Assembly (NCBI RefSeq): GCF_007993065.1
Contig: NZ_VOPL01000001.1
Coordinates: 496,001 to 560,000 of the forward strand
Direction: 5' to 3'
DNA length: 64,000 bases
Origin: Paracoccus aurantiacus
Lineage (GTDB): Bacteria; Pseudomonadota; Alphaproteobacteria; Rhodobacterales; Rhodobacteraceae
This document shows, in pieces, positions 1-9,462 of the stretch. Each line of letters begins with the position of its first letter. The first letter of the stretch is position 1. The position numbers and the translations under genes were made by a program. The notes under the pieces were generated by a model. That model saw nothing but the letters and a program-made list of their open reading frames with translations. It had not been told where the DNA came from and did no database searches.

Positions 1-367
1 CTTCGGAGATCAGCGCCGCCGCACCGACCAGCGACCCCGCGCCGATCCGCGCGCCGTTCAGCACGGTCGCTCCCATCCCGATAAGCGAGCCCTCGCCAAT
101 TGTGCAGCCATGCAGCATGGCCCGATGCCCGACGGTCACATTCTGGGCGATTTTCAGCGGAAAGCCCGGGTCAGTGTGCAGGCAACACAGATCCTGTACG
201 TTCGATCCCGCGCCGATGCGGATTTCCTCGTTATCGCCGCGCAGCACCGCGCCCCACCAGACGCTGGCACCCGGTTCGATAACGACGCGCCCGATGATCT
301 GCGCGTTCGGTGCGATCCATGCACTGGCCGCGATTTCAGGCGCTATTCCGTCCAGTTCCCAGATCAT
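1..367 (-). CDS. gamma carbonic anhydrase-like hexapeptide-repeat protein (3' end cut by window)
   Basis: The minus-strand reading frame starts with ATG at 367 and runs off the window edge, giving about 122 N-terminal residues. It is a left-handed beta-helix protein of the gamma carbonic anhydrase/YrdA/PaaY type. The start [13 protein letters not shown] is followed by hexapeptide turns ([34 protein letters not shown]) and histidines ([16 protein letters not shown]) that match the trimer metal ligands of this family. The start overlaps the gmk stop by ATGA, so the two are probably co-transcribed with gmk first. Catalytic activity is not certain, because many family members are inactive or act as acyltransferase-like proteins. 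Confidence 0.85.
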   Translation of the reverse strand, partial: MIWELDGIAPEIAASAWIAPNAQIIGRVVIEPGASVWWGAVLRGDNEEIRIGAGSNVQDLCCLHTDPGFPLKIAQNVTVGHRAMLHGCTIGEGSLIGMGATVLNGARIGAGSLVGAAALISE

Positions 368-996
368 GCGTGTTCCCCTTCCATCAGCGTTCTGACAAAC
401 CCGCCAAGCCCGGTCTGACGCTCTCGCCGCAACCGCTCGGCGCTCAGGATCGAGACGAGCTTATCGAAACTGGCATCAAGGTCGTCGTTGACCAGCACAT
501 AGTCATATTCTGCCCAATGCGAAATTTCGTCACGACTTTTCGCCATGCGCCCGGCAATGACCTCGGGGTCATCCTGCCCGCGTTCGATCAGGCGCCGCTC
601 AAGTTCGGGCAGCGAAGGCGGCAGGATGAAGATCGACACGACATGAGGCCCAAGCGCCGAGGCACGGATCTGCTGACCGCCCTGCCAGTCCACATCGAAG
701 ATCGTATCGCGCCCCGCCTTCATCGCGGCCTCGACCGGCCCGCGTGGCGATCCGTAAAGGTTTCCGAACACTTCGGCATGTTCCAGCATATCGCCGGAAT
801 CGACCATCCGGGCAAAATCCTCGCGCGCGATGAAGTGATAATGCTGTCCGTCAGTTTCGGCGGGGCGCGGCGCGCGCGTCGTCGCCGAGACCGAGAAGGA
901 AAGCTGCGGGTCCCATTCGATCAGCCGCCGCGCCAGCGTCGATTTACCGGCGCCAGACGGCGAAGAGAGAATGATGAGTAGCCCGGTCCGGTCCAT
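364..996 (-). CDS. gmk: guanylate kinase
   Basis: Converts GMP to GDP with ATP in purine nucleotide synthesis; cytoplasmic. The 210-residue frame begins [20 protein letters not shown], which holds the P-loop near residues 12-19. It continues with the guanylate kinase signature ([11 protein letters not shown], then DGQHYHFI) and the lid region. The frame is open upstream to 1086, but I chose the ATG at 996: it has an AAGGGGG ribosome site just upstream and gives the usual family length of about 205-210. It overlaps the downstream carbonic-anhydrase-like gene by ATGA. Confidence 0.96.
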   Translation of the reverse strand: MDRTGLLIILSSPSGAGKSTLARRLIEWDPQLSFSVSATTRAPRPAETDGQHYHFIAREDFARMVDSGDMLEHAEVFGNLYGSPRGPVEAAMKAGRDTIFDVDWQGGQQIRASALGPHVVSIFILPPSLPELERRLIERGQDDPEVIAGRMAKSRDEISHWAEYDYVLVNDDLDASFDKLVSILSAERLRRERQTGLGGFVRTLMEGEHA

Positions 997-1114
997 GCCG
1001 CCCCCTTTCGTTGCACGCATTTGCGCGGGAGCAGGGGGAAGAATCAAGCCTCGGAACTTAACCAATTGGCAAGATTCGGGCATCACCTTCCGCGTTTGAT
1101 GGGATATTGTTCCG

Positions 1115-1129
1115 ATAGCAGACTGCTAT
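1115..1129. repeat. perfect 7-1-7 inverted repeat upstream of the PAS_5 gene
   Basis: ATAGCAG-A-CTGCTAT lies in the 180-base gap between the divergent gmk and PAS_5 genes, 48 bases before the PAS_5 start. It has no T-run, so it looks more like a protein-binding site than a terminator. The binding protein is unknown. Confidence 0.4.
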
Positions 1130-1176
1130 GCCTGCCGGTGCTTGACGCCTGACTTTGGCAATCGGAAGTAAATGTT

Positions 1177-1932
1177 ATGAGTGACGATTTCGACCAATGC
1201 GATCCGCCGGGCGCGGATATCGCTGCAATCGGCGGGGATGTTGTGCAGTTCGCGCTTGCGGCGGGGACCGATCCGGCGCGTGTCGTCGCCACGATGCGGA
1301 GCTATTGGCAAAGCCTGCGGAATGGGCGCGCAGTCCCTGACCGCGCCGATGTCGAACCGAAGGGCATCCGCACCGCTCTCGATTATGCGTTCATTCTGGA
1401 ACGCATCGCCCCCGGTGCGGCGCGTTTTCGGCTTGCCGGACGGCATCTCGTCGATCTGATGGGGATGGAGGTGCGCGGCATGCCGGTATGCTCGCTGTTC
1501 AATCCCAGCAGCCGCGGGCGTCTGTCCGATGTCCTGGAAACCGTGTTCAAGGGCCCGCAGATCGCCGATCTCTCGCTGCGTTCGGACGCCGCTTACGGCC
1601 GTCCCGCGCTTGAGGGGCGCATGCTGTTTCTGCCGCTGAAATCCGACTTGGGCGACGTCACGCGCGCGCTTGGCTGCCTTGCGACCTCGGGCAATATCGG
1701 TCGTGGTCCGCGGCGCTTCGACCTTGTCAGCGATACCGTGATGCCCGTGATATCCGGCGCGCAGCCGCTTATGCCCGGCCCCGGCGGATTTGACGAGCCG
1801 CCGACCCCGTGGCGCCCGCCCGCAAACAGGATCGCGCGGACAGCGATTCCCGAAAGCGAAACGCCCGAAGAACGCCGCGCGAGGTTTCACGTCGTGCCCA
1901 CCCTGCCGTCACACGCGCCGCAGAAACCCTGA
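1177..1932 (+). CDS. PAS_5 (DUF1457) domain protein
   Basis: A 251-residue cytoplasmic protein without signal peptide or membrane segment. The core (about residues 25-180) resembles the PAS_5/DUF1457 family common in Rhodobacterales. Recognisable elements are MRSYWQSLRNGRAVPDRADV, then ALDYAFILERIAPGAARFRL, AGRHLVDLMGMEVRGMP and a second half ending in RRFDLVSD. The C-terminal ~70 residues are Pro/Arg-rich and probably disordered. No output domain is attached, so a sensory or adaptor role is only inference. GGAAG lies 8 bases upstream of the ATG. It is divergent from gmk, with an inverted repeat between them. Confidence 0.8.
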   Translation: MSDDFDQCDPPGADIAAIGGDVVQFALAAGTDPARVVATMRSYWQSLRNGRAVPDRADVEPKGIRTALDYAFILERIAPGAARFRLAGRHLVDLMGMEVRGMPVCSLFNPSSRGRLSDVLETVFKGPQIADLSLRSDAAYGRPALEGRMLFLPLKSDLGDVTRALGCLATSGNIGRGPRRFDLVSDTVMPVISGAQPLMPGPGGFDEPPTPWRPPANRIARTAIPESETPEERRARFHVVPTLPSHAPQKP

Positions 1933-2073
1933 ACCATCACCGCGGCCGGAATGCGTGTCGGGAATGCGGCCTGCGCATATCGTCATTCCGGTTCTGGCGA
2001 AGGCGGTGAAACTTCGCTAAATAACGCGCGACAGCAGTCGCAATGCCGGCATCGCCATACGGAAGGATTCATC

Positions 2074-3912
2074 ATGCCCGCCTATCGCTCCCGCACCTCG
2101 ACCCATGGCCGCAATATGGCTGGCGCGCGCGGTCTGTGGCGCGCGACGGGGATGAAGGACGGCGATTTCGGCAAGCCGATTATCGCCATCGTGAACAGCT
2201 TCACGCAGTTCGTGCCGGGCCACGTTCACCTGAAAGACCTGGGCCAGATGGTCGCGCGAGAGGTTGAGAAGGCCGGCGGCGTCGCCAAGGAATTCAACAC
2301 CATCGCCGTCGATGATGGCATCGCCATGGGCCATGACGGAATGCTGTATTCCCTGCCCTCGCGCGAAATCATCGCCGACAGCGTCGAATATATGGTCAAC
2401 GCCCATTGCGCGGATGCGATGGTCTGCATCTCGAACTGCGACAAGATCACGCCCGGCATGCTGAACGCCGCGATGCGCCTGAACATCCCGGCCATCTTCG
2501 TCTCGGGCGGCCCGATGGAGGCCGGGAAGGTCGTGCTGAAAGACGGAAAGATGCACGCGCTGGATCTGGTCGATGCGATGGTCGCCGCCGCCGATGACAG
2601 CGTCAGCGATGAGGATGTCGCCGCTATCGAACGGTCCGCCTGCCCGACCTGCGGGTCGTGTTCGGGCATGTTCACGGCCAACTCGATGAACTGCCTGACC
2701 GAGGCTCTTGGCCTGTCCCTGCCCGGCAATGGCTCTACCCTTGCCACCCATGCCGACCGCCAGCGCTTGTTCGAGGAGGCCGGTCAGCGCATCGTCGGGC
2801 TGGCAAAGCGCTATTACGAGCAGGAGGATACATCCGTCCTGCCGCGCAATGTCGCCAACAAGAAGGCGTTCGAAAACGCCATGTCGCTGGATATTGCGAT
2901 GGGCGGATCGACGAATACGGTGCTGCATATCCTTGCCGCCGCTTATGAAGGCGGCATCGATTTCGACATGGACGATATCGACGCGCTGTCCCGTAAGGTG
3001 CCGTGCCTGTCGAAGGTCGCACCGGCGAAGCAGGATGTGCATATGGAGGACGTCCACCGCGCCGGCGGCATCATGGCGATCCTTGGCCAGCTGGAACGCG
3101 GCGGGCTGATCCATCGCGACAGCCCGACTGTTCATGCGGCGACGCTGGGGGATGCGATTGACCAGTGGGATATCTCTCGGACGCAGGACGACGCCGTCCA
3201 CCAGTTCTATTCCGCAGCGCCCGGCGGTGTGCCGACGCAAACCGCGTTCTCGCAATCACAGCGGTGGGAGACGCTGGATCTGGACCGTCAGGGCGGCGTC
3301 ATCCGTTCCGTCAATTCGCCTTTCTCGGCCGATGGCGGGCTGGCGGTGCTGAAAGGCAATATCGCGCTTGATGGGTGTATCGTGAAAACGGCGGGCGTCG
3401 ATGAATCGATCCTGAAATTCGCCGGCCCCGCCGTGGTCTATGAAAGCCAGGACGCAGCCGTCAGCGGCATCCTGACCGGCAAGGTCAAGGAGGGCGACGT
3501 CGTCGTCATCCGCTACGAAGGACCGAAAGGCGGGCCGGGAATGCAGGAAATGCTGTATCCGACCAGCTATCTGAAATCAAAAGGCCTGGGCAAAGCCTGC
3601 GCGCTTGTGACCGATGGCCGGTTTTCCGGCGGCACGTCGGGCCTATCTATCGGCCATTGCTCGCCCGAAGCGGCGCAGGGCGGCATGATCGGCCTTGTCC
3701 GCGACGGCGACCTGATCGAGATCGACATTCCGAACCGCACCATCAACCTTGCCGTTGACGAAGACGAGCTTGAGGCGCGCCGTGTGCACCAGAACGAGGT
3801 CGGCTGGCACCCGGCCGAGAAGCGCAAGCGCAATGTGACAACGGCGCTGCGCGCATATGCGACCTTTGCCGCAAGTGCGGATAAGGGCGCGGTCAGGGTC
3901 CTGCCAGAGTAA
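2074..3912 (+). CDS. ilvD: dihydroxy-acid dehydratase
   Basis: Dehydrates 2,3-dihydroxy-isovalerate and 2,3-dihydroxy-3-methylvalerate in valine, isoleucine and pantothenate synthesis; cytoplasmic Fe-S enzyme. The 612 residues start [19 protein letters not shown] after a GGAAGGA ribosome site at 2061. The frame is open further upstream, but family length and ribosome site fix this [15 protein letters not shown] and [17 protein letters not shown] supply cluster cysteines. VPGHVHL in place of a PCN motif points to the E. coli-like [4Fe-4S] class rather than the plant-type [2Fe-2S] class. No other ilv or leu gene is adjacent, although cimA lies 13 kb away. Confidence 0.97.
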   Translation: MPAYRSRTSTHGRNMAGARGLWRATGMKDGDFGKPIIAIVNSFTQFVPGHVHLKDLGQMVAREVEKAGGVAKEFNTIAVDDGIAMGHDGMLYSLPSREIIADSVEYMVNAHCADAMVCISNCDKITPGMLNAAMRLNIPAIFVSGGPMEAGKVVLKDGKMHALDLVDAMVAAADDSVSDEDVAAIERSACPTCGSCSGMFTANSMNCLTEALGLSLPGNGSTLATHADRQRLFEEAGQRIVGLAKRYYEQEDTSVLPRNVANKKAFENAMSLDIAMGGSTNTVLHILAAAYEGGIDFDMDDIDALSRKVPCLSKVAPAKQDVHMEDVHRAGGIMAILGQLERGGLIHRDSPTVHAATLGDAIDQWDISRTQDDAVHQFYSAAPGGVPTQTAFSQSQRWETLDLDRQGGVIRSVNSPFSADGGLAVLKGNIALDGCIVKTAGVDESILKFAGPAVVYESQDAAVSGILTGKVKEGDVVVIRYEGPKGGPGMQEMLYPTSYLKSKGLGKACALVTDGRFSGGTSGLSIGHCSPEAAQGGMIGLVRDGDLIEIDIPNRTINLAVDEDELEARRVHQNEVGWHPAEKRKRNVTTALRAYATFAASADKGAVRVLPE

Positions 3913-4089
3913 GTCTGTTTTACCGCCGGTTTACGTGTCGCTCGATGGCTGTTGCGCATCGGGGCGGCACTCGAATTCTTGCGCACTCCGCTTATGTTTT
4001 CGGTCTGGCGGCCTTGCACCTGACAGCCCGGCCCTTGCGGCAGCAGCGACCATCCCCTACATCTTCTATCAAAGCCAAAGGATTGTTGA

Positions 4090-4332
4090 ATGGCCATGGA
4101 AGCCCACGAAATCGAAGCCCTTATCCGTGCCGCGTTCCCGGACGCGCAGATCACCATTACCGATCTTGCCGGAGACGGGAATCACTTCGCGGCAGAGGTC
4201 ATCGACGAATCCTTTCGTGGCCTGAACCGTGTGCAGCAGCAGCGTGCCGTATATGCGGCGCTGAATGGCAAAATGGATGGTCCCAGCGGGCAACTGCACG
4301 CGCTTGCCCTGACCACCAAAGCCCCAGATTGA
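4090..4332 (+). CDS. BolA family protein
   Basis: An 80-residue BolA-like protein with the family pattern [14 protein letters not shown], then [16 protein letters not shown] and [12 protein letters not shown]. BolA proteins pair with CGFS monothiol glutaredoxins through a bridged [2Fe-2S] cluster and act in iron-sulfur trafficking. The partner glutaredoxin gene starts 10 bases downstream, so the pair is one operon. AAAGGA lies 7 bases before the ATG at 4090. A second in-frame ATG two codons later is a possible alternative start. Confidence 0.93.
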   Translation: MAMEAHEIEALIRAAFPDAQITITDLAGDGNHFAAEVIDESFRGLNRVQQQRAVYAALNGKMDGPSGQLHALALTTKAPD

Positions 4333-4342
4333 GGAAGTTGAA

Positions 4343-4705
4343 ATGACCGACGCGCGCAGTCAGATCCAGCAGGCACTGGACGAAAACGAGGTCGTGCTGT
4401 TCATGAAAGGCACGAAGGAAATGCCGCAATGCGGTTTTTCCAGCCGGGTTGCCGGCGTGCTGAACTATATGGGTGTAGCTTATCGCGACGTGAACGTGCT
4501 CGCCGACGAAGCGATCCGCCAGGGTATCAAGGAATATTCGGACTGGCCCACCATCCCGCAGCTTTATGTAAAGGGTGAGTTCGTGGGCGGTTGCGATATT
4601 GTCACCGAGATGACCCTTTCGGGTGAGCTGGATCAGCTTTTCGATAAAACCGAGGTTCCTTACAACAAGGAAGCCGCCGAGAAGATACGTGAAGCAAACG
4701 GCTGA
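4343..4705 (+). CDS. grxD: monothiol glutaredoxin, Grx4/GrxD family
   Basis: A 120-residue single-domain monothiol glutaredoxin. The active site is in [15 protein letters not shown] (CGFS, Cys near residue 30), followed by the glutathione-binding [19 protein letters not shown]. This class binds a glutathione-ligated [2Fe-2S] cluster and passes it to BolA or apo-proteins instead of reducing disulfides. It follows the BolA gene by 10 bases and is followed by a clear intrinsic terminator. Confidence 0.96.
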   Translation: MTDARSQIQQALDENEVVLFMKGTKEMPQCGFSSRVAGVLNYMGVAYRDVNVLADEAIRQGIKEYSDWPTIPQLYVKGEFVGGCDIVTEMTLSGELDQLFDKTEVPYNKEAAEKIREANG

Positions 4706-4740
4706 TATCGTTATACTTATTTGACGATGAAGCTTCCAGA

Positions 4741-4770
4741 AGCCCCGCCTTGCCGCGGGGCTTTCCTTTT
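4741..4770 (+). terminator. intrinsic terminator of bolA-grxD
   Basis: An 8-bp perfect stem AGCCCCGC/GCGGGGCT (4741-4748 with 4755-4762) with a 6-base loop is followed by TTCCTTTT. It lies 35 bases after the grxD stop and ends the bolA-grxD transcript. Confidence 0.85.
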
Positions 4771-4832
4771 GACGCCAGCCGATTTCCTGCCTAACGTGAC
4801 CCAAGTCAAAAAGACCACTGGGAGGAATAACA

Positions 4833-5789
4833 ATGACCATATTCAATCGCCTGTCCGCCGCCGCGATCGGGCTTTCGCTGGCGGCTGCGCCGTTGGGTGC
4901 CAGTGCTGCCGAATTCATCAATGTGCTGACGGGCGGCACTTCGGGCGTCTACTATCCGATGGGCGTCGCACTGTCTAAAATCTATACCGAGGCGATGCCG
5001 GACGCGAAGGTTCAGGTGCAGTCGACCAAGGCCTCGGTCGAAAACCTTAACCTGCTGCAACAGGGCAAGGGCGAGGTCGGCTTTTCGCTTGGCGATTCCG
5101 TGAAGCTTGCGGCCGAAGGAAATGCCGATGCGGGCTTTCCCGCCCCGCTTGACAAACTTCGCGGGATCGCCGCGATCTATCCGAACTATATCCAGATCGT
5201 TGCCAGCGAAGAGTCGGGCATCAAGACGCTGGCCGACCTGAAAGGCAAGTCGGTATCGGTCGGCGCGCCGAAATCCGGGACTGAACTCAACGCGCGTGCA
5301 ATCCTTGAAGCGGCCGGGATGAGCTATGATGATCTCGGCAAGGTCGAATATCTGCCCTTCGCGGAATCGGTCGAGCTGATGAAGAACCGCCAGCTTGATG
5401 CCACGCTGCAATCGGCTGGCCTTGGCGTTGCCTCGTTGAAGGATCTTTCGACCTCGATTCCGATCAGCGTTGTTGCCGTGCCCGCCGATGTCGCCGAGAC
5501 GCTTGGCGCCCCCTATATCGCCGGCGAAATTCCCGGCGGCACCTATGAGGGTCAGACCGATACAGTGCCGACCGTTGCCGTCATCAACTATCTGGTCAGC
5601 TCGGACGCGGTCAGCGACGACGCGGCCTATATGATGACCAAGTCGATGTTCGAACATCTCGACGAGATGAAGGCGGCGCACGCTGCCGCCAATGCGATTG
5701 ATGTGCAGAAGGCGCTTCAGGGCATGCCGATCCCGGTGCATCCCGGCGCGCAGAAATACTATGACGAAGTCGGCGTAAAGGCCGAATGA
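4833..5789 (+). CDS. TAXI family TRAP transporter substrate-binding protein
   Basis: A 318-residue periplasmic protein with a signal peptide (basic start, hydrophobic core, cleavage near GASAAEF around residue 26). The mature part begins INVLTGGTSGVYYPMG, characteristic of the TAXI branch of TRAP solute receptors, and has TKASVENLNLLQQGKGEVGF for the ligand fold. It captures an organic anion for the fused permease encoded 58 bases downstream. The substrate cannot be read from sequence; TAXI systems are often linked to glutamate or dicarboxylates. GGGAGGA precedes the ATG by 6 bases. Confidence 0.94.
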   Translation: MTIFNRLSAAAIGLSLAAAPLGASAAEFINVLTGGTSGVYYPMGVALSKIYTEAMPDAKVQVQSTKASVENLNLLQQGKGEVGFSLGDSVKLAAEGNADAGFPAPLDKLRGIAAIYPNYIQIVASEESGIKTLADLKGKSVSVGAPKSGTELNARAILEAAGMSYDDLGKVEYLPFAESVELMKNRQLDATLQSAGLGVASLKDLSTSIPISVVAVPADVAETLGAPYIAGEIPGGTYEGQTDTVPTVAVINYLVSSDAVSDDAAYMMTKSMFEHLDEMKAAHAAANAIDVQKALQGMPIPVHPGAQKYYDEVGVKAE

Positions 5790-5847
5790 TCTCGCAGGGC
5801 CGGGCAGCGCGTCTGCCCGGCCAGCCTTTCCCGTCGAAAGCCCACAT

Positions 5848-7932
5848 ATGACCACCGTCGAGACCCACCCGGCCGATACAGCCGATCTTGGCATTCACGA
5901 TCCACTCGCCGAAAGCTTTCCGCCGTCCCTGCAGGGCCGGCTTCTGTTCTGGATCGCGGTTGCGTTTTCAATCTATCAGATCGCAACTGCCGCGCATCTT
6001 CTGAACCTCAACAGCCAGATCCAGCGCGCCGTGCACCTTGGCTTTCTGCTGCTGCTCGGGTTTCCGCTGCTGACACTGTTGCGCGGCGGCGCGAGGCCGC
6101 TGCAAATTGCCGCCTGGATCATGGGACTGATCGGCGTCGGGATCGCTGCCTATCAATGGATCGAATATGTCCCGCTCATGATGCGCGCGGGCGACATCAA
6201 CGGCATAGACACCGTCATCGGCATCTCCACGCTGGTCGCGGTCTTTGCCGCGGCCTGGGTCGTGATGGGGCCGGCCCTGCCCGTGGTTGCGGGCATATTC
6301 CTGATTTACGCGCTGTTCGGCCAGTATTTTCCGGGTGCCATGCAGACGCGCGGATATGCGCTGGAACAGGTGGTTGAACAGATGTCCTTCGGGACCGAGG
6401 GCATCTACGGCACGCCGCTTTATGTCAGCGCCACGTATATCTTCCTGTTCATCCTGTTTGGCGCGTTTCTTGAAAAAGCCGGTATGATCAAGCTGTTCAC
6501 GGATGTTTCCTTGGGAATGGTGGGTCACAAGATGGGTGGTGCCGCCAAGGTTTCCGTCGTTTCATCGGGGCTGATGGGCACTATTTCCGGCTCTGGCGTC
6601 GCAAATGTGGTGACGACCGGGCAGTTCACGATACCGCTGATGAAAAGCTTCGGCTATCGCGCCGCCTTCGCCGGCGGGGTCGAGGCGACGGCTTCAATGG
6701 GCGGGCAGATCATGCCGCCCGTCATGGGCGCAGTGGCTTTCATCATGGCCGAAACGCTTGGCGTCGCCTATGTCGAGGTTGTCCGCGCCGCAATCGTGCC
6801 TGCGATCCTCTATTTCGCATCGGCATTCTGGATGGTGCATCTTGAAGCCGGCAGGCGAGAGCTGCGCGGCATGGCAAAAGACGAGCTTCCCTCGGCCAGC
6901 CGGGCGCTTCGCGAAGGCTGGTATCTGATCCTGCCGCTGGCAGTGCTGGTCTTCCTGCTGTTTTCCGGCTTCACGCCGCTTTACGCGGGCGCGGTCGGCC
7001 TGGCGCTGACGATCATGCTGATCCTCGGTGCCTCGCTGATGCTCGGGATGCCGAACAATGTGATCCGCGCGATCTTCTGGATCGGGCTGGGGCTGATTGT
7101 CGGCTATCTGCTGAATAATCGTCAGGAGGTCCTGCTTTGGGCAATGGTCGGGCTTCTGCTTGCGCTCAGCGTCTTTCATAACGGCGGGCGCGCAACCATC
7201 TGGCAGGTGATCGAAAGCCTGGCCGAAGGTGCCAAGACCGCCCTGCCCGTCGGCGTCGCATGTGCGCTTGTCGGGGTCATCATCGGAACGATGACGCTGA
7301 CCGGGGCCGCGAACACCTTTGGCATTTTCATAGTCAGCGTCGGGCAGAATTCGCTGCTGCTCTCTCTTATCCTGACGATGATAACCTGCATCGTGCTGGG
7401 CATGGGCATCCCGACGATCCCGAATTACATCATCACGTCGTCAATCGCGGCCCCTGCGCTTCTGGAGCTTGGGGTGCCGCTGATTGTCAGCCACATGTTT
7501 GTCTTCTATTTTGGCATCCTCGCCGACCTGACGCCGCCGGTTGCGCTTGCCTGCTTCGCCGCCGCCCCGATTGCGCGCGAATCCGGTTTCAAAATCAGTC
7601 TGGAGGCGATCAAAGTCGCCGCAGCGGGCTTCGTTATTCCCTATATGGCCGTCTATACGCCCGCCCTCATGTTGCAACCCGGTGGCCCCCTGGCCGACGC
7701 GATGGGGCTTCCGCTGGCGGTGGCCTATATCGTGTTGAAATGCACCATCTCCATCGGTCTTTGGGGAACGGCCGTTGTCGGCTGGATGGGGCATCGCCTT
7801 AATCTGTTCGAGCGTGTTCTGGCCATCGTGGCGGCGTTTACCCTGATTGCCGCGCTTCCGATGACCGACGAGATAGGCTTTGCGCTTACCGTCCTTGTGG
7901 TTGCCCTGATCTGGTGGAGAGGCCGGAAATGA
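5848..7932 (+). CDS. TRAP transporter fused permease subunit (DctQM type)
   Basis: A 694-residue integral inner-membrane protein in which the small (DctQ-like, roughly residues 25-160) and large (DctM-like, roughly 160-690) TRAP subunits are fused, as is usual for TAXI systems. DctM hallmarks include GSGVANVVTTGQFTIPLMK and MGGQIMPPVMGAVAFIMAE, and a second repeat with LGMGIPTIPNYIITSS. The transporter is driven by an ion gradient. It sits between the binding protein and a DUF1850 gene whose start overlaps its stop by ATGA, so all three form one operon. Confidence 0.95.
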   Translation: MTTVETHPADTADLGIHDPLAESFPPSLQGRLLFWIAVAFSIYQIATAAHLLNLNSQIQRAVHLGFLLLLGFPLLTLLRGGARPLQIAAWIMGLIGVGIAAYQWIEYVPLMMRAGDINGIDTVIGISTLVAVFAAAWVVMGPALPVVAGIFLIYALFGQYFPGAMQTRGYALEQVVEQMSFGTEGIYGTPLYVSATYIFLFILFGAFLEKAGMIKLFTDVSLGMVGHKMGGAAKVSVVSSGLMGTISGSGVANVVTTGQFTIPLMKSFGYRAAFAGGVEATASMGGQIMPPVMGAVAFIMAETLGVAYVEVVRAAIVPAILYFASAFWMVHLEAGRRELRGMAKDELPSASRALREGWYLILPLAVLVFLLFSGFTPLYAGAVGLALTIMLILGASLMLGMPNNVIRAIFWIGLGLIVGYLLNNRQEVLLWAMVGLLLALSVFHNGGRATIWQVIESLAEGAKTALPVGVACALVGVIIGTMTLTGAANTFGIFIVSVGQNSLLLSLILTMITCIVLGMGIPTIPNYIITSSIAAPALLELGVPLIVSHMFVFYFGILADLTPPVALACFAAAPIARESGFKISLEAIKVAAAGFVIPYMAVYTPALMLQPGGPLADAMGLPLAVAYIVLKCTISIGLWGTAVVGWMGHRLNLFERVLAIVAAFTLIAALPMTDEIGFALTVLVVALIWWRGRK

Positions 7933-8294
7933 GCTGCCTTCTGATAGGCGCAGTCGCACTTGCGCTTACCGGGGATCGTTTCACCCTGGAATGGACGCAT
8001 TCCGTCGAGAAGGTCGCGTGGCGAGAGACATGGATCGTCAATCAGGACGGAATGCGGCTGATGAAGGCGGCCGTCAAGGGATCGGGCGCGGGGATGGAGC
8101 CGGGCCCAAATGCCAAGCTTGAAGGCGACTGGTGGGTCTGGCGTCCGAACCTGCCGCCACAGCCCCAACTTGCGCTTGCGGCATCGGGCGCGACCCCATC
8201 AGCCTGGCGGATGTGCGACGGGGACGATTGCCGCGATATCGGCGCGGAGCCGGGCGACGCGGTCATCCTGCGCCCGTGCCCCGGAAGCCAATGA
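7929..8294 (+). CDS. DUF1850 domain protein of the TAXI-TRAP operon
   Basis: A 121-residue protein with start MSCLLIGAVALALTGD, the core RFTLEWTHSVEKVAWRETW and the segment MRLMKAAVKGSGAGME, which match DUF1850. Members of this family recur directly after TAXI-TRAP permeases, so an accessory role in that transporter is likely but its mechanism is unknown. The short hydrophobic N-terminus suggests export or membrane attachment. The ATG at 7929 overlaps the permease stop (ATGA). An earlier in-frame ATG at 7914 would overlap the permease more deeply and is less likely. Confidence 0.82.
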   Translation: MSCLLIGAVALALTGDRFTLEWTHSVEKVAWRETWIVNQDGMRLMKAAVKGSGAGMEPGPNAKLEGDWWVWRPNLPPQPQLALAASGATPSAWRMCDGDDCRDIGAEPGDAVILRPCPGSQ

Positions 8295-8297
8295 ATA

Positions 8298-8322
8298 AAG
8301 GCCCGCCGGATCGGCGGGCCTT
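8298..8322. terminator. hairpin between convergent genes, probable bidirectional terminator
   Basis: GGCCCGCC (8300-8307) pairs with GGCGGGCC (8313-8320), with flanking AA and TT, 4 bases after the DUF1850 stop. It lies between two convergent genes. The T-tract is short (TT), so efficiency is uncertain. Confidence 0.6.
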
Positions 8323-8343
8323 CACGTTTCCGTCTGAACGAGG

Positions 8344-9045
8344 TCAGGCGTAGAAGTCTTCGTCGTATAGATCGTCATCGTCGTAGTAGAAGTCTTCCTC
8401 GTGACGACGAGATTTCAGGGCCGACGCAATCGCTACCCCGACCGCAAATGCACCGGCCACACCGATACCGGGTGCAGCGCGGGAATTCAGCGCGCGGTCG
8501 ATGCTTTCCTTGGCATCGTCCAGCGTGTGCTCGTCCAGTCCGACCTTGTGGGCGGCGTCCGACGCGACGTCGCTGGCCTTTGACGCAAGATCGCTAGCCT
8601 TATCGGCGAAGCTGTGCACGCCGTCCGCCGCTTTCGACTTTGCGCTGCGGGCGGTCCCTGTGATCGCGCCAAACAGTCCGGCGACACGGGCCTGCGCGCT
8701 GTCCAATGCCTCTTCAGCCTTGAACTTCGCCTTTTCGAGGGCCGCGTCTGTCGCATCGCTCAGCCGGGTTTCGACCTCGCTTTTCAATTCGGACCCGGTC
8801 GGCATCGGATGTCTTTCGGCACCGGATGCCAACCAAAGGATAAGCCCGATCAGCGCGAGACCGCCCCCGATGATCAGCGACGCAATTGCCGGACCCAGTT
8901 CCAGGTTCCATGCCAGCCAGCTCCACAGGGCGGCCAGAAGGAAGCCGGCACCGATCAGGACGACAACGCCCGCGCCAACCTTAAGACCGGTCCGCCGCGC
9001 CTTGTCACCGAGCGCCAGTTGAAGCTTGTTGACATAGTCGAACAT
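8344..9045 (-). CDS. phage holin family/holin-X-like membrane protein with long helical tail
   Basis: A 233-residue protein. Two membrane segments (about residues 22-47 and 52-72: VGAGVVVLIGAGFLL and IIGGGLALIGLILWL) are followed by a long Ala/Lys/Asp-rich amphipathic region with repeats such as ASDLASKASDVASDAAHKV. A third hydrophobic stretch lies near 195-210 and the tail is acidic (YYDDDDLYDEDFY). The N-terminus fits the phage_holin_3_6/holin-X type found in many non-phage genomes. It is the second gene of an operon with the YqjD-like gene 3 bases upstream, which carries a candidate EcfG promoter. A role in envelope stress is inferred. Confidence 0.75.
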   Translation of the reverse strand: MFDYVNKLQLALGDKARRTGLKVGAGVVVLIGAGFLLAALWSWLAWNLELGPAIASLIIGGGLALIGLILWLASGAERHPMPTGSELKSEVETRLSDATDAALEKAKFKAEEALDSAQARVAGLFGAITGTARSAKSKAADGVHSFADKASDLASKASDVASDAAHKVGLDEHTLDDAKESIDRALNSRAAPGIGVAGAFAVGVAIASALKSRRHEEDFYYDDDDLYDEDFYA

Positions 9046-9048
9046 GGC

Positions 9049-9423
9049 TTAACGACGGGCCAGGATCAGACCCACCAGAAAGCCGACGCCAGCCGCAATG
9101 CCGAGCGCCTGCGCCGGGTTGCGCCGTACCATATCGGACATTTCGTCATAGTATTCTTCCGCATATTCGCGGACTTCACCGGCACGACGCTCGCCCGCGC
9201 GGTACAGACGACGGGCTTCGTCACGTGCAGCTTCGGCATATTCATGGCCGAGTTCACGGGCGTTGCCCGCAGCTTCGTTGACCTTGTCGCGGGCGGTGTT
9301 CGCCAGATCCTGCGCCTTGTCCGCAATCTGTTCGCCTTTGGCGCGCGCGGTATCGGCGGCTTCACGGGCGCCCGACTGAAGGTCGGATTTCAGTTCGTCT
9401 GCGGTATAATCATTCTTGGCCAT
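9049..9423 (-). CDS. YqjD/ElaB-like DUF883 family membrane-anchored protein
   Basis: A 124-residue protein: a long hydrophilic helix rich in Ala, Arg, Glu (ADTARAKGEQIADKAQDLA, then EYAEAARDEARRLYRAGERR) ends in MVRRNPAQALGIAAGVGFLVGLILARR-type C-tail anchoring. This is the DUF883 layout; E. coli YqjD binds ribosomes at the inner membrane in stationary phase. The frame is open upstream through the tRNA gene, so the ATG at 9423 with a GGAGAG ribosome site is the real start. It is the first gene of the operon with the holin-X-like gene. Confidence 0.85.
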   Translation of the reverse strand: MAKNDYTADELKSDLQSGAREAADTARAKGEQIADKAQDLANTARDKVNEAAGNARELGHEYAEAARDEARRLYRAGERRAGEVREYAEEYYDEMSDMVRRNPAQALGIAAGVGFLVGLILARR

Positions 9424-9462
9424 AGTGGCTCTCCTTAATGCATCGGTCGATGTCAGCATCAG

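Noticed and set aside
2017..3255. A 412-codon open frame antisense to ilvD
   Set aside because: It is a GC-rich third-position shadow of ilvD with no family motifs or ribosome site; the same applies to long antisense frames over ribB (13722-14654), recG (47213-48922), lpxB/lpxI (53347-55338) and the DUF58/MoxR genes (61968-63368).
4833..8294. The TAXI-TRAP operon as the importer for the desulfonation cluster
   Set aside because: It lies 25 kb away with no shared regulatory site seen and its substrate class differs; nothing links the two.
8344..9045. Holin-like gene as evidence for a prophage
   Set aside because: There are no phage structural, integrase or lysis genes nearby, and holin-X-like proteins are common chromosomal membrane proteins.
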